Shown here: one piece after another, positions 1-6,553 of the stretch
How the letters are laid out: each line of letters opens with the position of its first letter
Position numbering within the stretch: the stretch's first letter is position 1
DNA from: Paenibacillus sp. FSL R5-0490
Lineage (GTDB): Bacteria; Bacillota; Bacilli; Bacillales; Cytobacillaceae
Direction of reading: 5' to 3'
Length of the DNA: 64,000 nucleotides
NCBI RefSeq assembly: GCF_001956215.1
Contig: NZ_MRTQ01000013.1
Location: forward strand, 62,001 to 126,000
Program-made: the position numbers and the translations under genes
The notes under the pieces: generated by a model
What the model was told of the DNA's origin: nothing
The model's database searches: none
Seen by the model: the letters and a program-made list of their open reading frames with translations, nothing else

Positions 1-588
1 CTCGCATTTACTTCCTTCCTGACCGGTATTACAGAGCCGATTGAATTTCTGTTTATGTTCTTATCACCGGTTCTATATTTAATTCATGCTGCTTTGACAG
101 GTCTGGCTATGTCCCTTACCTATGTCCTGGATATTCATCATGGTTTCGGGTTCTCGGCAGGCGCCCTCGATTATATACTAAACTTTGGAATAGCTCAGAA
201 GCCGGTTCTGCTGGCCGGGATAGGTCTCCTTTATGCCCTTCTGTATTTTGCAATTTTCTATTTCCTGATCAAGAAACTGGATTTGAAAACACCTGGAAGG
301 GAAGATGAAATTGAAGGAGAATTTGAAGGGAATAATGCCCTAAAGGGAAAATATGCTGAAGCAGCAGTTGCTTACTTGGAAGTATTGGGCGGTAAAGAAA
401 ACATTGAAGAAATCGATAATTGTGTTACCCGCCTTCGTTTAAGGGTAAAAGATATGTCTCTTGTTGATGAAGGGCAATTAAAAAAGCTGGGAGCAAAAGG
501 AGTCATCAAACTCAGCAAAACCAGTCTGCAGGTCATTGTGGGGACGGATGTAGAATTTCTTTCAAATGAAATGAAGAAGAAACTATAA
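1..588 (+). CDS. PTS sugar transporter EIICB, C-terminal part (N-acetylglucosamine/glucose family), cut by window start
   Basis: The frame is open from base 1, so the gene starts upstream of the window. The visible part begins in the EIIC membrane domain with the conserved FLTGITEPIEF segment, continues through hydrophobic helices, then a linker, and ends with an EIIB domain carrying the phosphorylatable cysteine in IDNCVTRLRL (Cys codon at 421-423). No EIIA domain follows. That makes it an EIICB like the GlcNAc permease NagP rather than an EIICBA like PtsG; sequences around HGFGFSAG also resemble the GlcNAc branch. It would import and phosphorylate an amino sugar or glucose at the membrane using HPr and a separate EIIA. 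The family is clear; the sugar is inferred. Confidence 0.85.
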   Translation, partial: LAFTSFLTGITEPIEFLFMFLSPVLYLIHAALTGLAMSLTYVLDIHHGFGFSAGALDYILNFGIAQKPVLLAGIGLLYALLYFAIFYFLIKKLDLKTPGREDEIEGEFEGNNALKGKYAEAAVAYLEVLGGKENIEEIDNCVTRLRLRVKDMSLVDEGQLKKLGAKGVIKLSKTSLQVIVGTDVEFLSNEMKKKL

Positions 589-597
589 AATCAGTAA

Positions 598-627
598 TCT
601 GGCTCTGATGAAGAGTCAGATTTTTTT
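598..627 (+). terminator. Rho-independent terminator after the PTS gene
   Basis: A 9-bp stem (TCTGGCTCT with AGAGTCAGA, one G-U) closes a 5-base loop and is followed by seven T. Confidence 0.85.
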
Positions 628-755
628 CTCAAGTTGAGATGGACAAGTGCCAATTTTTGCAATACCGGGATATGTGTGTATGCATGTCCAAGTTTGGAAC
701 ATACGATGAAAACGTAAGGGTACCCATATTATTTGAATAAAAGGGGGGACGTCGT

Positions 756-899
756 ATGAATGGAACATTAACACCGTTAATTGTGCTAGGATTAGTCATT
801 TTATGGGTTTTGGCAAGACTTATTTCACCGTGTTTAGCTGACAGACTTAGGGATAAAATTTGTTACCTTTTAGGTTGTCAAGCTCCTCAAAATAGTTAA
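756..899 (+). CDS. Small hydrophobic protein, 47 aa, unknown
   Basis: An ATG at 756 follows an AAGGGGGGAC ribosome binding site with good spacing and opens a 47-codon frame. The first 25 residues are hydrophobic (LTPLIVLGLVILWVLARL) and form one predicted membrane helix. The rest is short and contains three cysteines (SPC, KIC, LGC). It lies between two terminators (598-627 and 916-942), so it looks like a separate transcription unit. I do not recognise the family. The RBS, isolation and terminator argue that it is real, but it could be a chance ORF. Confidence 0.55.
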   Translation: MNGTLTPLIVLGLVILWVLARLISPCLADRLRDKICYLLGCQAPQNS

Positions 900-915
900 A
901 AAGTTGAGTCCTTTG

Positions 916-942
916 AAACCCTGGTAATTGTCCAGGGTTTTT
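916..942 (+). terminator. Terminator after the 47-aa ORF
   Basis: A perfect 9-bp stem, AAACCCTGG with CCAGGGTTT, closes a 6-base loop and runs into T residues. Confidence 0.85.
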
Positions 943-1044
943 CAATGTGTTTTCCATCGTTCTGCATTTTTTTGTATGTTTGTCCATTCCATTTATTGAG
1001 CTTCTGCATAATATAGGATAGAAACTATGAAAGGCGGGCTAATT

Positions 1045-1452
1045 ATGGACGAACCTGCTAAAGGTAAAGATGCATTTGAGGATTCGGATCATCTGGAAAA
1101 GCTGGCAGCTGGACTTCTGAAAGACGGACAGACTATAGATTTTAATTCATTATTGAGTTTGGCCGGTAAAATTATTAATGATGATTCTTTACTGAATCTG
1201 TCAGAAGGTTTAAAAGTGGATGAGGAAGAAGCTGCTGGTGATGAAATCAGCGAAAATGGAGACATCGAATACGTAAATAAACAAATGGCATCTTTAAGAG
1301 CTGAGCTGATAACTCTCAAAAAAGAGGTCAGTGAATTAAAAAAACAAAACGAATCCCTGATTGGCATTTATATGAGACTGGTTAAAGCGGCAAATCAAGA
1401 TTTTCAAAAAGGTGTCGGGCTCATTACAGGATTAAGCAAGCTAATAAAATAA
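1045..1452 (+). CDS. Hypothetical coiled-coil protein, 135 aa
   Basis: The frame is open from an ATG at 1027. The AAAGGCGGG ribosome binding site (about 1030-1038) lies inside that extension and six bases before the ATG at 1045, so 1045 is preferred. The N-terminal half is acidic (KVDEEEAAGDEISENGD). A heptad-rich stretch follows (about residues 75-110, MASLRAELITLKKEVSELKK), predicted to be a coiled coil, with a short hydrophobic tail (GVGLITGLSKLIK). It has no signal peptide and no domain I recognise. A strong terminator follows, so the gene is monocistronic. Confidence 0.65.
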   Translation: MDEPAKGKDAFEDSDHLEKLAAGLLKDGQTIDFNSLLSLAGKIINDDSLLNLSEGLKVDEEEAAGDEISENGDIEYVNKQMASLRAELITLKKEVSELKKQNESLIGIYMRLVKAANQDFQKGVGLITGLSKLIK

Positions 1453-1459
1453 GAGCATT

Positions 1460-1491
1460 AAAGCATTGCTTTAACCAAGTGATGCTTTTTT
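1460..1491 (+). terminator. Terminator after the coiled-coil gene
   Basis: A 12-bp stem with two G-U pairs (AAAGCATTGCTT with AAGTGATGCTTT) and a 5-base loop is followed by a T tract. Confidence 0.85.
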
Positions 1492-1678
1492 GTTTAACAT
1501 CTTACTTTATTAGTTGAATAAACTCCTAATGGAAAAAAGGTTAGTTAAATAAAATACTGTGAAATAAAAAATTTCGAAATCCGCTAAAAAAGTATTGTGC
1601 AAGGCAGGAAAATCATTGATAATCTTTTAAAGATAGAGTGATACTCATCTATACATTTTTCTGATGAGGGGGAGTACA

Positions 1679-2554
1679 TTGAAAATTCGTGTATCCGCTG
1701 TGCAGTATCATCTGCATACCATTCGTTCATTTGAAGAGTTTGCAAACCAATGTGAGCATTATATTAAAACTGCCCAGGAGTTTGGGTCTGAGTTTGTTTT
1801 ATTTCCTGAATTTTTCACGACACAGCTTTTATCCATTGGAAGCGAGCAGGGAACAAGTCTGACCATTAACGAACTGCCTGGTTTTACTGAACAATATAAA
1901 AACCTATTTTCCAATTTTGCTAAACAAACAAACATGCATATAATCGGCGGTACACACGTTATTAACAGAGATGGACGCCTTTATAATGTGGCACATTTAT
2001 TTTATCCGGATGGGCGGATTGAAGAACAGGCAAAACTGCATATCACGCCTACTGAAGTCCATGAGTGGAATATGTCACCTGGAGAAGGCCTTCGTGTATT
2101 CGATACAGTTAAAGGCAGAATAGCCATTCTGACGTGCTATGACATTGAGTTTCCGGAAATTGTCCGTATGGCAAAAGCCAAGGGAGCAGATGTTATTTTC
2201 TGCCCTTCCTGTACAGACGACCGTCATGGGTTCCACCGTGTCCGCTATACAAGTCATGCCAGAGCAATTGAGAATCAGGTATATGTTGTGGTTACAGGAA
2301 CAATTGGCTCCCTGCCTACTGTCGATTTTATGCGTGCCAATTTCGGGCAGGCAGCCGTCATTACACCGAATGATATTCCATTTCCGCCTAAGGGGATTAT
2401 GGTGGAAGGCGAGCTGAATGACGATATGATTGTGACTGCCGATCTTGACCTTAGCCTTTTATATGAAGTCCGTGAGCGCGGTTCGGTTACGACATGGCGG
2501 GACCGAAGAACAGATCTGTATGTAGACTGGGAAAAAGAAAATATCGAAGGATAG
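1679..2554 (+). CDS. Carbon-nitrogen hydrolase (nitrilase superfamily)
   Basis: The protein is 291 aa from a TTG at 1679. GAGGGGGAG at 1667-1674 fits that start and overlaps the alternative upstream ATG at 1664. The nitrilase catalytic triad is visible: Glu44 in LFPEFFT, Lys119 in AKLHITP and Cys153 in LTCYDIEFPE. It should be a cytosolic amidase-type hydrolase cleaving a non-peptide C-N bond; the substrate is unknown. The next gene, a GNAT acetyltransferase, starts three bases after the stop. B. subtilis YhcX carries a GNAT and a nitrilase domain in one polypeptide. Here the two are separate, co-transcribed genes in nitrilase-GNAT order, so a joint role is likely. Confidence 0.85.
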   Translation: MKIRVSAVQYHLHTIRSFEEFANQCEHYIKTAQEFGSEFVLFPEFFTTQLLSIGSEQGTSLTINELPGFTEQYKNLFSNFAKQTNMHIIGGTHVINRDGRLYNVAHLFYPDGRIEEQAKLHITPTEVHEWNMSPGEGLRVFDTVKGRIAILTCYDIEFPEIVRMAKAKGADVIFCPSCTDDRHGFHRVRYTSHARAIENQVYVVVTGTIGSLPTVDFMRANFGQAAVITPNDIPFPPKGIMVEGELNDDMIVTADLDLSLLYEVRERGSVTTWRDRRTDLYVDWEKENIEG

Positions 2555-2557
2555 CAT

Positions 2558-3235
2558 ATGGCATATCGAAGCGAATTTTTTGTGTTTGACGGGGATAAGC
2601 CGGTGCCGGCTGTAATCAGAAATTATACGAAAGAGGATTTTGATCAGTTAATAGACATTCAGGCGGAATGCTTTCCGCCGCCTTTTCCTTCAGATTTATG
2701 GTGGAATCGTGAACAGCTCGCTAACCATGTAGAACTTTTTCCGGAGGGTGCACTTTGTATTGAGGCTGATGGAGTATTGGCAGGGTCCTTAACCGGGCTG
2801 ATTGTTGATTTTGATCCTTCACATCCAAAGCATACATGGGAAGAAATAACCGACGGCGGTTATATACGCAATCATAAACCTCAAGGCAATACATTATATA
2901 TTGTCGATATCAGTGTCCGGCCTCGTTACCGTAAACTAGGTCTTGGCAAACTTTTGATGCAGTCTATGTATCAGACTGTCATAAACCTGGGACTTGATCG
3001 ATTGCTAGGTGGAGGACGGATGCCCGGCTACCATAAATACGCCCATGAAATGTCAGCCGAGGGCTATATCCAGCAACTGATCGACGGAAAAAAGAAGGAT
3101 CCGGTCATTACATTTTTGCTGAGATGCGGAAGGACACCGCTTTGTGTTGCAGAAAATTATTTAGAAGATGAAGAATCACTTAATTATGGAGCCTTGATGG
3201 AATGGAAGAATCCTTTTAAGAATATGCGTTTATAA
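2558..3235 (+). CDS. GNAT family N-acetyltransferase, partner of the nitrilase
   Basis: The protein is 225 aa and begins three bases after the nitrilase stop; its RBS (GAAGGA) lies inside the end of that gene. The GNAT fold is indicated by VDISVRPRYRKLGLGKLL, the beta4/motif A segment with the acetyl-CoA pyrophosphate loop RKLGLGK. The protein is longer than a minimal GNAT because of insertions around residues 80-110 and a C-terminal extension. It would transfer an acetyl group from acetyl-CoA to an unknown amine. Tight coupling to the nitrilase suggests consecutive or alternative chemistry on one metabolite. A terminator closes the two-gene operon. Confidence 0.85.
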   Translation: MAYRSEFFVFDGDKPVPAVIRNYTKEDFDQLIDIQAECFPPPFPSDLWWNREQLANHVELFPEGALCIEADGVLAGSLTGLIVDFDPSHPKHTWEEITDGGYIRNHKPQGNTLYIVDISVRPRYRKLGLGKLLMQSMYQTVINLGLDRLLGGGRMPGYHKYAHEMSAEGYIQQLIDGKKKDPVITFLLRCGRTPLCVAENYLEDEESLNYGALMEWKNPFKNMRL

Positions 3236-3245
3236 TTCGGCAAGA

Positions 3246-3268
3246 AGCCCTTTTTTGAAGGGCTTTTT
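3246..3268 (+). terminator. Terminator of nitrilase-GNAT operon
   Basis: A 7-bp stem, AGCCCTT with AAGGGCT, closes a T-rich loop and is followed by TTTTT. Confidence 0.8.
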
Positions 3269-3345
3269 AATTTGAAGTTTAGCGGGCACACTGAAAAGGT
3301 AAAGAATATTATAATGATGTTCAAACCGAAATGAGGGATCCGTTA

Positions 3346-3453
3346 ATGGTTGTAAAAAGAATAATTAAAGCTTTTATAGTAAAACAAGGTGCAACTATAG
3401 TAAAGAAGTATGTTGTTCCGGCAGTAAAAAGAAAGCTGAAAAGCAGGAGATAA
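3346..3453 (+). CDS. Small basic peptide, 35 aa, unknown
   Basis: An ATG at 3346 is preceded by GAGGGA with seven-base spacing and ends at 3453. The peptide has a hydrophobic N-terminal half and eleven Lys/Arg residues, ending in KRKLKSRR, so it may be an amphipathic, nucleic-acid-binding or membrane-associated peptide. A perfect TATAAT at 3310-3315 lies upstream without a clear -35, and a hairpin with eight T follows. An in-frame upstream ATG at 3331 lacks an RBS. No family is recognised. The promoter, RBS and terminator arrangement supports expression but does not prove translation. Confidence 0.5.
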   Translation: MVVKRIIKAFIVKQGATIVKKYVVPAVKRKLKSRR

Positions 3454-3462
3454 ATTGCTGCA

Positions 3463-3491
3463 GGCATCTTCCATTGGGAGGTGTTTTTTTT
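3463..3491 (+). terminator. Terminator after the 35-aa ORF
   Basis: A GC-containing hairpin (CATCTTCC with GGAGGTG, one bulge) is followed by eight T. The rest of 3492-3680 is AT-rich with no gene that I can support. Confidence 0.65.
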
Positions 3492-3692
3492 GGGACAAAA
3501 AAAATATATTACTCCTTGTAAACTAGTGATATAGAAGGGAACAGAATTTGTCTTATTATGTAGAAATAATAGGAAAAATTGCAGATATTAAAAATTCTGA
3601 ATTTTCTTTAATATAGAAACTGCAGTATTTCGGGACGCTTAAATTCTAAAGTTTTCCGATTACATAGGCAACACAAATAAGGAGGAATAAAT

Positions 3693-5051
3693 TTGACAAA
3701 GAAAATCCTGATTAAAACAGCATTAGCAGGGGCGCTTGTACTCTCTGCCGGAGGGACAACTGCATTTGCACATGATGAGTTCAGTGGAGGTATTGAAAAA
3801 GGCGATAGTCTGGCCGGTATCGAATTAGCGGTTCCATTGCTTGAAGGAAGCAAGAATACAGGTAATCTTCAAGAAGTGGCTGCTGTTCCCCTGAAAGAAG
3901 TTAAAGAGGGGGTACAAAATTCATCGGGTGATGTTTATGCGCATAAAGGCTTTGCTTATGTAGGCACACATACAAAAAATGGCGGAGAAGGCGGTGTCCG
4001 CGTATTTGATATGAAAGATCCTTCAAATCCTGTGGAAGTGTCGTCATTTGCTCACCTTCCAGGCACTTGGCAGGAAAAAGTGATTGTGAAAACGGTGAAT
4101 ACAAAGCATTTCAAAGGGGACTTAGCCGCAGTCAGCGTTCAAAAGGTCGACCGCACCAACCCTGATGCAAAGGGAGGATTTGTATTATATGATGTAACAA
4201 ATCCAAGGGAACCGAAAGAGCTGGGGTTCTGGGAGGATACTTCCGGTGCGAGAGGAACACATGAACTTTACCTGACAGTACAGGGGAATAACGTTTATGT
4301 GCTGACAGCAAACTGCTATGCAGATCTTTACTCTCATGGTGAGAAAATGGATGTTAATATTGTTGACGTTTCAAAACCATCGGCACCTGAAACCATCTAT
4401 GAATTTAATCCGCGCAATTATATTCCTGAAGTAAGTGATGAGAATTATGACGGGTATAATTGGACTGATGAAGAAGGAGTTAAAAGGGCAGCATTTGCAC
4501 ATAGCGTCAAAACAGATGGAACCGGGAAAACAGCTTTCCTCTCCTACTGGGATTTAGGAACAATCATGCTTGATATCAGTGATGCCAAAAATCCGGTATA
4601 CCTTGGCAGAACTGATTTTGCCAATGATGTTCAAGGAGCTGCCCATTCAATGGATTTAGCAAAAGGCGGGAATGTCCTTATTGAAACAAGGGAGGTATTC
4701 GGACCTACTAGAGAGGGCTTTGAGAGTGCCTATGGGTACACCATGATTTATGATATTAAAGATAAAACAAATCCAAAGCTGCTAAGTACGTTTAGAACGG
4801 ATTTCACTGAGAAGATTCCTGGCGGTGCGACGGTCCACGATCCTAAGGTGCAGGGGAACACATTGTACCTCTCCCATTATGCTGGCGGAGTAAGGACAGT
4901 AGACATTACTGATCCATCTAATCCCGAGGAAATTGGTGTCTATATTCCAAGCAAATCTAATATTTGGGGTGTATTCGTAGATCGCAATTATGTACTTGCA
5001 TCTGATATGGGTTCCGGCCTTAAAGTTCTGCAGAAGAACGGAAGCCATTAA
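3693..5051 (+). CDS. Secreted LVIVD-repeat beta-propeller protein
   Basis: The protein is 452 aa from a TTG start behind a perfect AAGGAGGA RBS. The first 26 residues form a Sec signal peptide (MTKKILIK, hydrophobic core, then TAFA before HDEF). The mature protein consists of repeats of the LVIVD type, for example VRVFDMKDPSNPVEVS, VLYDVTNPREPKELG and VDVSKPSAPETIYEF. These normally fold into a beta-propeller, so it is expected to be extracellular or cell-wall exposed. Its biochemical role is unknown; related bacterial proteins are annotated only by the repeat. It is monocistronic, with its own terminator. Confidence 0.85.
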   Translation: MTKKILIKTALAGALVLSAGGTTAFAHDEFSGGIEKGDSLAGIELAVPLLEGSKNTGNLQEVAAVPLKEVKEGVQNSSGDVYAHKGFAYVGTHTKNGGEGGVRVFDMKDPSNPVEVSSFAHLPGTWQEKVIVKTVNTKHFKGDLAAVSVQKVDRTNPDAKGGFVLYDVTNPREPKELGFWEDTSGARGTHELYLTVQGNNVYVLTANCYADLYSHGEKMDVNIVDVSKPSAPETIYEFNPRNYIPEVSDENYDGYNWTDEEGVKRAAFAHSVKTDGTGKTAFLSYWDLGTIMLDISDAKNPVYLGRTDFANDVQGAAHSMDLAKGGNVLIETREVFGPTREGFESAYGYTMIYDIKDKTNPKLLSTFRTDFTEKIPGGATVHDPKVQGNTLYLSHYAGGVRTVDITDPSNPEEIGVYIPSKSNIWGVFVDRNYVLASDMGSGLKVLQKNGSH

Positions 5052-5055
5052 TGCC

Positions 5056-5093
5056 AAAAACAGGAGTTCTCTAAAGAAGGCTCCTGTTTTTTT
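5056..5093 (+). terminator. Terminator after LVIVD gene
   Basis: AACAGGAG pairs with CTCCTGTT across a 14-base loop and is followed by seven T. Confidence 0.8.
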
Positions 5094-5158
5094 ATTTTGT
5101 TAAATAAAGGTTTTGTTAGATGTGAACCTAAGTTTAAACATAAGTTATCAATTCAATT

Positions 5159-5713
5159 CTAAATTACAGAGTTATTTTCAGCTTTCCCTTTTCGCGGCCA
5201 AACTGTATAGCTGAAGCTGATGGCAAAATCGATTGCAAGAACCAATGTCCACATTTTTATTAATCCCCGCAGGTTTTCTGTTTGCTCTGGATTTCCTATG
5301 AAGAGGATCATGGCAAATAATAATGCCAGACCAATGATCCATGCGAGGAGATGTCTGTACCACCCATTTCTTTCTCTCCTGGCATGTTCACTGCCGTACT
5401 TTGAAGGCTTTACCGGTTTAGTGCCATTTCCAAACTTATAGGCAAATCTTTCATCAGCCCATTGAACCATCTGTTTACCGTATGCGACGGTGATACCGAT
5501 ATAAATTGCCGCGATGCCATGGAAAATGCTGGCTTCGGCCCCTCTGTGCAAATCAATTGCAGTTGCTGCGATTAGAATCAAATCAATCAAAGGTGTGCAA
5601 AGCAAAAGCAGACTGCCTAATGTTTTTTTTCTCAAAATATATCTTGCCGTTAAACCTGCAGCAACGAAAACCCAAAACCCAATCTCACAGGCGATTATCA
5701 GCCAGCCGATCAT
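5159..5713 (-). CDS. Five-helix membrane protein, YmcC-like
   Basis: The protein is 184 aa from the ATG at 5713. The frame stays open upstream through the inverted repeat at 5728-5779, but an AGGGATG-type RBS just before 5713 and the start MIGWLIIACEIGFW support the shorter form. Predicted helices lie at about residues 3-24, 31-53, 62-79, 120-140 and 151-172. From memory, B. subtilis YmcC has this start and size and lies beside pksA; the neighbour here is a PksA-like TetR regulator read divergently. Function is unknown. It is probably controlled by that regulator through the shared palindrome. Confidence 0.75.
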   Translation of the reverse strand: MIGWLIIACEIGFWVFVAAGLTARYILRKKTLGSLLLLCTPLIDLILIAATAIDLHRGAEASIFHGIAAIYIGITVAYGKQMVQWADERFAYKFGNGTKPVKPSKYGSEHARRERNGWYRHLLAWIIGLALLFAMILFIGNPEQTENLRGLIKMWTLVLAIDFAISFSYTVWPRKGKAENNSVI

Positions 5714-5727
5714 AAAATCCACATCCC

Positions 5728-5779
5728 TTTTTAATACACTTGTGTTATAAAAAGTAATATAACACAAGTGTATTAAAAA
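5728..5779. promoter_or_regulatory. TetR-type operator: perfect 22-bp inverted repeat between divergent genes
   Basis: Arms at 5728-5749 and 5758-5779 are exact reverse complements around an 8-base spacer. Each arm contains the near-palindrome ACACTTGTGT, so two regulator dimers could bind. The site sits between the YmcC-like gene and the TetR gene and overlaps the likely promoters of both, which suggests autoregulation and control of the membrane protein. Confidence 0.85.
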
Positions 5780-5803
5780 AGCAATTGGTGCTATACTATA
5801 TTT

Positions 5804-6391
5804 ATGCCTAAAAAAGTTGATCATGAAAAACAAAAACATATTTTAGCAAAAGCAGCATGGCGGGTGATTAAAAAGGAGGGTATTGAAGGAGCTTCCGTCC
5901 GGAAGATAGCAGAGGAAGCAGGTTTATCACCAGGTTCACTGCGTCACTACTTTTCAAATCAAAGTGAGTTATTGGCTTATTCTATGAACTTAGTTTCAGA
6001 AAGGGTGAAAATAAGAATTCAGAATGCACCATTTACAGAAGATCATTTTGAAAATATGATACTGGTGCTTGGCGAGCTGCTTCCTTTAGATGAAGAACGG
6101 AGATTGGAAATGGAAGTCTGGATAGCATTTAATATTAAAGCTCTTGTTGACCCGAATCTTGCAGAACTCAGCAGCCGTGTATACGATGAAATGAAGGAAG
6201 GCATCCGAAAAGTCATTGAGGGGCTGAAGTTATTGGGTATATCCAGGTCTGATTTGAAAGCTGCAGAAGAGGTGGAACGACTTTATGCCCTGATTGATGG
6301 CCTCGCTCTCCATGCTGTGATGAAGCCTGATCTATTTACTGAAAGTAAAATGAAAGGGATTATTAGAACTCATTTGTTATCATTATGTTAA
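5804..6391 (+). CDS. pksA: TetR family transcriptional regulator, PksA-like
   Basis: The protein is 195 aa. The N-terminal helix-turn-helix is clear (GASVRKIAEEAGLSPGSLRHYF, about residues 28-49), followed by an all-helical ligand-binding domain. The start MPKKVDHEKQKHIL resembles B. subtilis PksA. It is divergent from a YmcC-like gene, as I recall for pksA/ymcC in B. subtilis, and a perfect 22-bp palindrome separates the two. There is no good RBS. A TATACT -10-like hexamer at 5792-5797 would place the transcription start at or next to the ATG, so the mRNA may be leaderless or the start may differ. No polyketide genes occur here. The gene symbol is by similarity only. Confidence 0.8.
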   Translation: MPKKVDHEKQKHILAKAAWRVIKKEGIEGASVRKIAEEAGLSPGSLRHYFSNQSELLAYSMNLVSERVKIRIQNAPFTEDHFENMILVLGELLPLDEERRLEMEVWIAFNIKALVDPNLAELSSRVYDEMKEGIRKVIEGLKLLGISRSDLKAAEEVERLYALIDGLALHAVMKPDLFTESKMKGIIRTHLLSLC

Positions 6392-6405
6392 AAATGAATC
6401 CTATA

Positions 6406-6433
6406 AAAACAGCTGAAAATTCAGCTGTTTTTT
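6406..6433 (+). terminator. Terminator after TetR gene
   Basis: AAAACAGCTGA pairs with TCAGCTGTTTT across a 4-base loop and is followed by T. Confidence 0.85.
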
Positions 6434-6553
6434 CTTTTGTCTTTTTTTAAGAATGCAAGGGCATAGCATCCAATATCATTAACTAAACGTTTAACTTTTT
6501 CCTGCAAGGGTACTGAAAACCAAAGAAACTGATTCATTGAAAGGATGATAGAT

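Noticed and set aside
661..755. CATACGAT and similar hexamers read as sporulation sigma-E or sigma-K promoters upstream of 756 and 1045
   Set aside because: A -10-like match exists, but the -35 elements and spacing do not fit well enough to call.
2139..2417. 92-codon plus-strand frame inside the nitrilase gene
   Set aside because: It is an out-of-frame overlap of a gene with an intact catalytic triad; no RBS or homology signal.
5159..5839. 226-codon form of the YmcC-like membrane protein
   Set aside because: The extra 42 codons would translate the regulatory palindrome and overlap the TetR gene start; a good RBS supports the 184-aa form.
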